Shown one piece after another: positions 58,865 through 64,000 of a stretch of 64,000 nucleotides of DNA; the first letter of the stretch is position 1; the number at the start of each line of letters is the position of its first letter. A model generated the notes under the pieces. That model was not told where the DNA came from and did not search any database. It saw only the letters and a program-made list of their open reading frames with translations. The position numbers and the translations under genes are program-made. This DNA comes from an uncultured Clostridia bacterium (GTDB lineage Bacteria; Bacillota; Clostridia; Tissierellales; Peptoniphilaceae), in contig CAMYBS010000001.1 of assembly GCA_947254025.1 (NCBI GenBank), forward strand, positions 139,468-203,467, in the 5' to 3' direction.

Positions 58865-61800
58865 CTATTTTAAAACGTTTCTCTTTATAGTAACAGATTT
58901 GCTTACTGCATCCCAGAAGATGTCCTTGCCATCTACAAGGCCTAAAGCCCTTGCAACGTTTGCAATTGGAAGCATAGTTCTGTTATTCTTAATTATAGGT
59001 TTAACATCACTTACAAATGTATTTCCGTTTACAATTATATTGTTTGTATCAACAGGTATTTGTACGATATTTTCCTTGTCTACAAGATAAACAGTCCTTG
59101 TATTTTCATCCCATGTTACCATAAATCCTAAAGCTTCAGCAACAAAACGTATTGGAAGCATAGTTCTTGATTGATAGATGAATGGAGCGATGTCCATCCT
59201 AACTTGGCTTACAACACCATTTACTGACTTCTGCATTAGATTGTTATTTATAAATAGTATTGCTTCAAGCTTGTCATAAACTTTAGCTTCTTCAATTTTT
59301 TCTTCTACTGGTTTAGTTTCTTTTTCAGTATCATTTTGTTTTGTTTCGTTTCTATTAGGTCTATATGGTCTGTATGATCTGTATGGTCTTTCTTCTTCTC
59401 TATGCTCTGGCCAATATGGTCTGTTAGGTGTTGGTGTAGGTGTAGGTGTAGGTGGAAGTACTTTAGCATCATTTTTTGCCTTAGCTTCTTCTACTACTTT
59501 ATCAACTCCTGGTTGATCAACTTGTTCATCTACTTTGTCTTTAAATTCTTTCTTCTCTTGGTTTGTTAAGTTAGAAAGTTTATCTATTTCTTCTTTTGCT
59601 TTTTCTTTGTATTTTGTTAAATCATCTTTTTTATTTACTGTTAAGGCATTTGTATCTGCTGTTAAATTGCCTTTTGTTAATGTAACTTTCTTACCATTGT
59701 GATTAGCTACTGTTAATGCTGTATCATTTGCTGGTTCCGCAGTGATTCCATTATCTACAAAGTCTGCAAATGCTACGTACTTTGTTAAGCCTTGATTATC
59801 TGTTAACGTTACAACTAGTCCTGCTAGTGTTAGGTTATCACCTTCTTTGTAGATTAGTTTTGTTGGCTGTATTTTTACTACCATAGTTTCTACATGAGCT
59901 GGATCAAACACTTTTTTTGCTTTCTTAAAGACTGCCTTCGCTGTTACATTTCCTTCTCCTATGGTTAGGGTTGTTTCAGGAGATTTTGGATCTTGTGCTG
60001 TTGCTCCTTTTACTTCCCATTTGTCAAATTCATAGTCTGGGTTTGAAACTGCTTTTAGGTTTACTTTTGTTCCTTTTGGTCCTTTGGATGGATCAGCTGT
60101 TGCTGTTCCGTTTCCATCATCGGTTACTGTTACCGTGTATTCGACTGTTGGGATGATTTTTTCTTCCCATTTTGCTGTTAGGATCTTGTTTCCTTTTACT
60201 TCTGTTTCGAAGTTATATTCTTCTGTGCCTAGGAACCAACCTTTGAATATATAGGTCTTGCCGCTTGCGCTATCCAGGATTTCTGTTGTGTCTTTTTCAA
60301 ATCCTTGCGGTTCTTTTGCTTTTTCATTTTCTTTTATTTTTTGGTCTTCTGGTTTTGTTCCATAGATTGTTTCAAAGCTTACTGTGTATTCGACTGTTGG
60401 GATGATTTTTTCTTCCCATTTTGCTGTTAGGATCTTGTTTCCTTTTACTTCTGTTTCGAAGTTATATTCTTCTGTGCCTAGGAACCAACCTTTGAATATA
60501 TAGGTCTTGCCGCTTGCGCTATCCAGGATTTCTGTTGTGTCTTTTTCAAATCCCGTTGGTGCTTTTGCTTTTCCGTTTTCTTTTACTTTTTGGTCTGCTG
60601 GTTTTGTTCCATAGGTTGTTTCAAAGCTTACTGTGTATTCTTTTGGTGGTATTTTTTTGAAAATTGCCTTCGCTGTTACATTTCCTTCTACTATGGTTAG
60701 GGTTGTTTCAAGAGATTTTGGATCTTGTGCTGTTGCTCCTTCTACTTCCCATTTGTCAAATTCATAGTCTGGGTTTGGAACTGCTTTTATGGTTACCTTT
60801 GTTCCCTTTGGCCCCTTGGAAGGATTTGCTGTTGCTTTGCCATTTCCATCGTTATTTACAGTTACCGTGTATTCTTTAGGTTTAACTGTCACAGTTCCTA
60901 GGAAAATTTTGTAGAAATCATCAATTTTTTGGAAAAAATGTTCTGTATTTTTATCATTGTACATATATGAAGATGCGGGCACTTTTTCAACTGTAGGAAA
61001 ACTTCTATATGAAAGTCCCATAGTCTTGGAATCTGTCTCGATCTTTAAGGCAAATTTGCCGCTAGTTATTGTATAAGGCTGTATTGCTTCTAATGTTTGA
61101 TATCCTTTTTCTGTAAAAGTGCCGCTAGCCAATTCTACCCATTTGTCACTGTTTATATCTTTTAGAGTTTCTCCCTTTGTTCCATCAGCAAATGTGGTAT
61201 TTTCTTCCTTTAGTAGTTCTGGGTCTTCGGTTATATAGATTTTATATGGAGCAGACCCTTCTGACTTATTATAGTAGGTTACATACTTGATAGTTTCAGG
61301 TTCAGTTGTACCTCTTTCATAAACATTTATGGCCTTGTTTAGCTTTCCTTTTATATCGAATTTTTGATTAAAAGTAGTACCTGCAAGTTTGCAAGGATTA
61401 TATACATTTTTAAGACTTGCTCTTTCATCTGGATCCATGGGTCTAACTTCTCGTGGGGTAATGATTTTAGTAAAACTTGGAACTATATCTCCATTGCCTA
61501 AAAATGATTCATAGGAAATCCAGTGATACCCTCTAGCATCGTCATAGCGATCATATGGCGGAGCGGGCACTGAATTTTTAACTAAAAAGGCTCCTTTTGC
61601 TGTTTCTCCTAATTTATTTTTAATTTCCTTATCGTCATCCCATCCTATTAATGCAACCGCATGATTATACTTCAGATAATTTGAATTTTTAAAATTTCTC
61701 ACATAGTGATAACGAACTCCATTTTTCTTAACAGACCATTTATCAATCCATCTACCTCCAAGAACATCTTTGCTATACCCATCTTCCGCTATTAAATAGG

Positions 61801-62629
61801 TTCCTTGTACCGATCCATTTTCATATATACATCTCTTTAGATTTTCAAGTGTTAAGTCCAATTCCAAGGTCCTTGTAACTAAAAAATCTAGTTTCTTATT
61901 AAAAGCATCACCCATTATCTTAAAGGTATCTCTTTCACCTTCAGGAAGTGAGGTTGCTCTTGATGGGTCAAATTCTTTTTGTTTTCTGTCTTTTGGATCA
62001 TCTTCATTGATTGAGTATGCTGGGAGATTTTCTTCTAGTACGGGTCCTGAAAGCCTAGCGCAGTAAGCTAGCGCATCTTCATCAAGCCCACCTGATTGAA
62101 GATTTGTTTGATCATCAACATTATATGCCATATGACCTTCTGATAAATCATAGTCTTCTCCATATTTAATTTTTAATAGTGATTCTACTACTGCTAAATA
62201 AGCATGAGCCCAACAAGTTCCTGTGTAAAACTGATCTTTTCGTGGAGTTATGACATTTCTGCCAAAACGATTTTCATTTGTATCGCTACTTCTAGAATCA
62301 TATTTTTTGAATCTAGAGAATTCACTTGATGATCTAGTTCTAATATTTCTTGTTTTTTCTTCAGGAAAGATATACTTTGGCGGTATGTAGCCATAAGTAA
62401 ATTCCTCTTTGTGATTTAGATAATACTCGTACTGAGGATTAGGTATGGGACCCTCTATTTCCTTAGCTCTTATAGGTGCAGTTTTCATTGTGCTTCTATT
62501 AACTGTCGATGTATTTTCATTTACATTTACGGCTGCAGAAACAGGCAATATAAGAGTGTGTACAAGAACCATTAAAGAAAGTAGTATTACCCAAAACTTT
62601 CTTAGCAGTTTCTCTCTAGGAATATACAT
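58865..62629 (-). CDS. Large secreted papain-like (C1) protease/adhesin with repeat and stalk domains
   Basis: 1254 aa. Signal peptide about 1-33. Residues 115-380: C1 peptidase with Cys139 (GTCWAHAY), His323 (YNHAVALIGWD) and Asn352 (LVKNS), so probably active. Residues 410-580: lectin-like domain (KAINVYE, YKIYITED). Then repeat A (586-659), two copies of an Flg_new/InlB-type repeat B (664-740 and 747-823), repeat A again (830-903), an Ig-like segment (907-1000), a GA-module-like helical segment (1003-1055), a PTPTPTPTP linker, an Arg/Tyr/Pro tract, and a C-terminal stalk domain (1125-1250). There is no LPxTG; the stalk domain may attach it. AAAGGAG precedes the ATG. Confidence 0.88.
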   Translation of the reverse strand: MYIPREKLLRKFWVILLSLMVLVHTLILPVSAAVNVNENTSTVNRSTMKTAPIRAKEIEGPIPNPQYEYYLNHKEEFTYGYIPPKYIFPEEKTRNIRTRSSSEFSRFKKYDSRSSDTNENRFGRNVITPRKDQFYTGTCWAHAYLAVVESLLKIKYGEDYDLSEGHMAYNVDDQTNLQSGGLDEDALAYCARLSGPVLEENLPAYSINEDDPKDRKQKEFDPSRATSLPEGERDTFKIMGDAFNKKLDFLVTRTLELDLTLENLKRCIYENGSVQGTYLIAEDGYSKDVLGGRWIDKWSVKKNGVRYHYVRNFKNSNYLKYNHAVALIGWDDDKEIKNKLGETAKGAFLVKNSVPAPPYDRYDDARGYHWISYESFLGNGDIVPSFTKIITPREVRPMDPDERASLKNVYNPCKLAGTTFNQKFDIKGKLNKAINVYERGTTEPETIKYVTYYNKSEGSAPYKIYITEDPELLKEENTTFADGTKGETLKDINSDKWVELASGTFTEKGYQTLEAIQPYTITSGKFALKIETDSKTMGLSYRSFPTVEKVPASSYMYNDKNTEHFFQKIDDFYKIFLGTVTVKPKEYTVTVNNDGNGKATANPSKGPKGTKVTIKAVPNPDYEFDKWEVEGATAQDPKSLETTLTIVEGNVTAKAIFKKIPPKEYTVSFETTYGTKPADQKVKENGKAKAPTGFEKDTTEILDSASGKTYIFKGWFLGTEEYNFETEVKGNKILTAKWEEKIIPTVEYTVSFETIYGTKPEDQKIKENEKAKEPQGFEKDTTEILDSASGKTYIFKGWFLGTEEYNFETEVKGNKILTAKWEEKIIPTVEYTVTVTDDGNGTATADPSKGPKGTKVNLKAVSNPDYEFDKWEVKGATAQDPKSPETTLTIGEGNVTAKAVFKKAKKVFDPAHVETMVVKIQPTKLIYKEGDNLTLAGLVVTLTDNQGLTKYVAFADFVDNGITAEPANDTALTVANHNGKKVTLTKGNLTADTNALTVNKKDDLTKYKEKAKEEIDKLSNLTNQEKKEFKDKVDEQVDQPGVDKVVEEAKAKNDAKVLPPTPTPTPTPNRPYWPEHREEERPYRSYRPYRPNRNETKQNDTEKETKPVEEKIEEAKVYDKLEAILFINNNLMQKSVNGVVSQVRMDIAPFIYQSRTMLPIRFVAEALGFMVTWDENTRTVYLVDKENIVQIPVDTNNIIVNGNTFVSDVKPIIKNNRTMLPIANVARALGLVDGKDIFWDAVSKSVTIKRNVLK
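58968..59306. repeat. 339-bp block identical to 62866-63204 (copy 1)
   Basis: Encodes most of the C-terminal stalk domain of the papain-like protein. I compared it base by base with 62866-63204 and saw no difference, including at synonymous sites. Outside these limits the two genes diverge quickly. Confidence 0.95.
60135..60553. repeat. Direct repeat, two identical 170-bp segments at 249-bp spacing
   Basis: Segments 60135-60304 and 60384-60553 are identical. They encode the main part of the two Flg_new-type repeats (GFEKDTTEILDSASGK to AKWEEKIIPTVEY). The bases between them are similar but diverged. Confidence 0.92.
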
Positions 62630-62698
62630 TTTATTATCACTCCTTTATCAATCATTAGTATAGTCAAACATAATTTTATTTTCTATATTTATAAAACT

Positions 62699-62726
62699 AA
62701 AAAAGGACACCTGGGTGTCCTTTTTT
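62699..62726 (-). terminator. Terminator between the two surface-protein genes
   Basis: Perfect palindrome AAAAAAGGACACC/GGTGTCCTTTTTT around a TG centre. It ends the distal gene (62763-64000) on the minus strand, 36 bases after its stop, and could work both ways. Confidence 0.9.
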
Positions 62727-62762
62727 AGAGATGATCTATTGGATCCCCTTTTTATAGTTGAT

Positions 62763-64000
62763 CTATTTTTCGATCATTCTTATAATAGTAACTTTCTTTG
62801 TAGCTGCATCCCATAAGATGTCCTTGCCATCTACAAGACCTAAAGCTCTTGCAATGTTTGCTACAGGAAGCATAGTTCTGTTATTCTTAATTATAGGTTT
62901 AACATCACTTACAAATGTATTTCCGTTTACAATTATATTGTTTGTATCAACAGGTATTTGTACGATATTTTCCTTGTCTACAAGATAAACAGTCCTTGTA
63001 TTTTCATCCCATGTTACCATAAATCCTAAAGCTTCAGCAACAAAACGTATTGGAAGCATAGTTCTTGATTGATAGATGAATGGAGCGATGTCCATCCTAA
63101 CTTGGCTTACAACACCATTTACTGACTTCTGCATTAGATTGTTATTTATAAATAGTATTGCTTCAAGCTTGTCATAAACTTTAGCTTCTTCAATTTTTTC
63201 TTCTTCATTATCATCTCTATCATATCTGTCGTCTCTATCATTATATTTTCTACGAGGTCTACGTCTTTCATATGGGTATGGGTAGCTTGGTGTGTATATC
63301 TCTTCAAATCTAGCATAAATAACCATATCTCTTTCGATAATTGTTGGATTGCCATATAGATAAGGTGACCATCCAGCAAACTCATATCCATAGTAAGGTA
63401 TAGCTGCTGGTGCAAATCTTGCTAAATCTGCAAATGTTTTGCCTGCTCTCATTGGTACATAAACAGTATTTGCTTTTGCTACAGTACCTTTGTTTTCATT
63501 TTCTGATACGAATGTTATTTCGTAGTATTCATTTGGATTTGGTATTGGAGTATTTGGATTTCTTGGATCTACTGGTCCTACAACTGTTGGATTTGTAGGT
63601 GTTGTTCCGCCAACTGCTTTGTACTCTGCTGTAAATGTCTTTGTTTCTACGTTTCCTGTTGCTGGTACTTGTGGATTCCATTCTTTAAATTCTTTTGTTG
63701 TGTCTTTGTATTTTGCACTTGCTGGAACTTTTCCTGTTACTTCTGCATCTGTCCATGGAGTATTTTCTAATACGTCGATGTATGCGTATCTGTTTGTTCC
63801 ATCTATTGTATTGTTTTCGCCTGCGTCAAATGTTACTCTTACACGTCCTGTTGGAACTTGTCCTGGATTTGCTGGGTTTGGTACTACAACTGTTGGATTT
63901 GTAGGTGTTGTTCCGCCAACTGCTTTGTACTCTGCTGTAAATGTCTTTGTTTCTACGTTTCCTGTTGCTGGTACTTGTGGATTCCATTCTTTAAATTCTT
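62763..64000 (-). CDS. Second repeat-rich surface protein with C-terminal stalk domain (partial)
   Basis: The frame is open from the stop at 62763 to the window edge, at least 411 codons; the N-terminus is outside. An ATG at 63452 is internal, not the start: codons upstream continue the same protein (NPNEYYEITFVSE). Order seen: part of a 102-residue repeat (EFKEWNPQVPATGNVETKTF), one full repeat (RVTFDAGENNTIDGT...), a Pro/Asn linker, an InlB-like repeat (YYEITFVSENENKG to MVIYARFEE), an Arg/Tyr/Asp-rich spacer, then the stalk domain, nearly identical to that of the papain-like protein. Likely a cell-surface adhesin; its enzymatic part, if any, is not visible. Confidence 0.85.
   Translation of the reverse strand, partial: EFKEWNPQVPATGNVETKTFTAEYKAVGGTTPTNPTVVVPNPANPGQVPTGRVRVTFDAGENNTIDGTNRYAYIDVLENTPWTDAEVTGKVPASAKYKDTTKEFKEWNPQVPATGNVETKTFTAEYKAVGGTTPTNPTVVGPVDPRNPNTPIPNPNEYYEITFVSENENKGTVAKANTVYVPMRAGKTFADLARFAPAAIPYYGYEFAGWSPYLYGNPTIIERDMVIYARFEEIYTPSYPYPYERRRPRRKYNDRDDRYDRDDNEEEKIEEAKVYDKLEAILFINNNLMQKSVNGVVSQVRMDIAPFIYQSRTMLPIRFVAEALGFMVTWDENTRTVYLVDKENIVQIPVDTNNIIVNGNTFVSDVKPIIKNNRTMLPVANIARALGLVDGKDILWDAATKKVTIIRMIEK
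62866..63204. repeat. 339-bp block identical to 58968-59306 (copy 2)
   Basis: Same orientation as copy 1, 3898 bases away, coding for the stalk domain of the second surface protein. No mismatch seen over the whole block. Confidence 0.95.
63579..64000. repeat. 306-bp coding repeat running off the window
   Basis: 63579-63694 is identical to 63885-64000 (116 bases, limited by the window end). The period is 306 bases, or 102 residues, in frame. More copies may lie beyond the edge. Confidence 0.9.

Noticed and set aside
62763-63452. A separate 229-residue protein starting at the ATG at 63452
   Set aside because: The same frame stays open to the window edge and encodes linked repeats, so the ATG is internal to a larger partial gene.

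Overview
The window is AT-rich, densely packed and mostly coded on the minus strand. Gene content and order point to a low-GC anaerobic Bacillota, most like Clostridia/Tissierellia (for example Peptoniphilaceae). The clues are an rpoD-dnaG macromolecular-synthesis cluster, a ruvCAB-spoIID-queA-tgt-yajC cluster, PPi-dependent pyruvate phosphate dikinase with its regulator, Fe-S serine dehydratase, formate-THF ligase, the long clostridial form of PurL, and large repeat-rich surface proteins. The genus is inference. There is no phage, transposase, CRISPR array or defence island.

Layout: (1) 1-1.9 kb: mltG, queT and the RNase P RNA. (2) 1.9-16.8 kb: a 16-gene minus-strand run, in transcription order nfeD, floA, unknown, phoH, ybeY, cdd, era, recO, glyQ, glyS, ppsR, dgt, dnaG, rpoD, trmK, nif3. 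dnaG is broken in frame at an A9 tract. (3) 16.9-22.9 kb: yajC, tgt, queA, a spoIID-like gene and ruvBAC, from a clear sigma-A promoter before ruvC. (4) 23-26.9 kb: small units (CBS-ACT protein plus an unknown gene, pepT plus a macro-domain gene, ogt). (5) 27-30.1 kb: ppdK preceded by a second, half-length PpsR-like gene with its own promoter. (6) 30.1-44.6 kb: a long co-directional run holding a PurD-PurL fusion, trpS, a zinc metallopeptidase, mtaD, a membrane protein, a CYTH protein, nagB, a phosphoesterase, yhaN/yhaO-type nuclease genes and a degenerate PfkB-like gene. (7) 44.7-48.4 kb, the only plus-strand block: a secreted, membrane-anchored pseudo-amidohydrolase, sdaAB, sdaAA and tRNA-Leu(CAA). 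(8) 48.6-58.8 kb: yerC, fhs, a purine permease, purH, purN, purM, purE, a secreted stalk-domain protein, hisS and a conserved unknown. (9) 58.9-64 kb: two large surface proteins, a papain-like protease/adhesin and a second one cut by the window edge.

How it fits together: PurD, PurL, PurM, PurN, PurE and PurH give most of de novo purine synthesis. purF, purC and purB are not in this window. The NCS2 permease gives salvage, and formate-THF ligase supplies formyl-THF for PurN and PurH. QueT, Tgt and QueA together suggest queuosine made from imported precursor. PPDK plus PpsR-type regulators set the pyruvate/PEP balance, and serine dehydratase feeds pyruvate.

Most notable: the PurD-PurL fusion, which keeps a perfect Shine-Dalgarno sequence at the seam; the half-length PpsR next to ppdK; two genes whose catalytic motifs are gone but whose folds look kept (PfkB-like and D-aminoacylase-like); and 339 bp of perfect identity shared by the two surface-protein genes.
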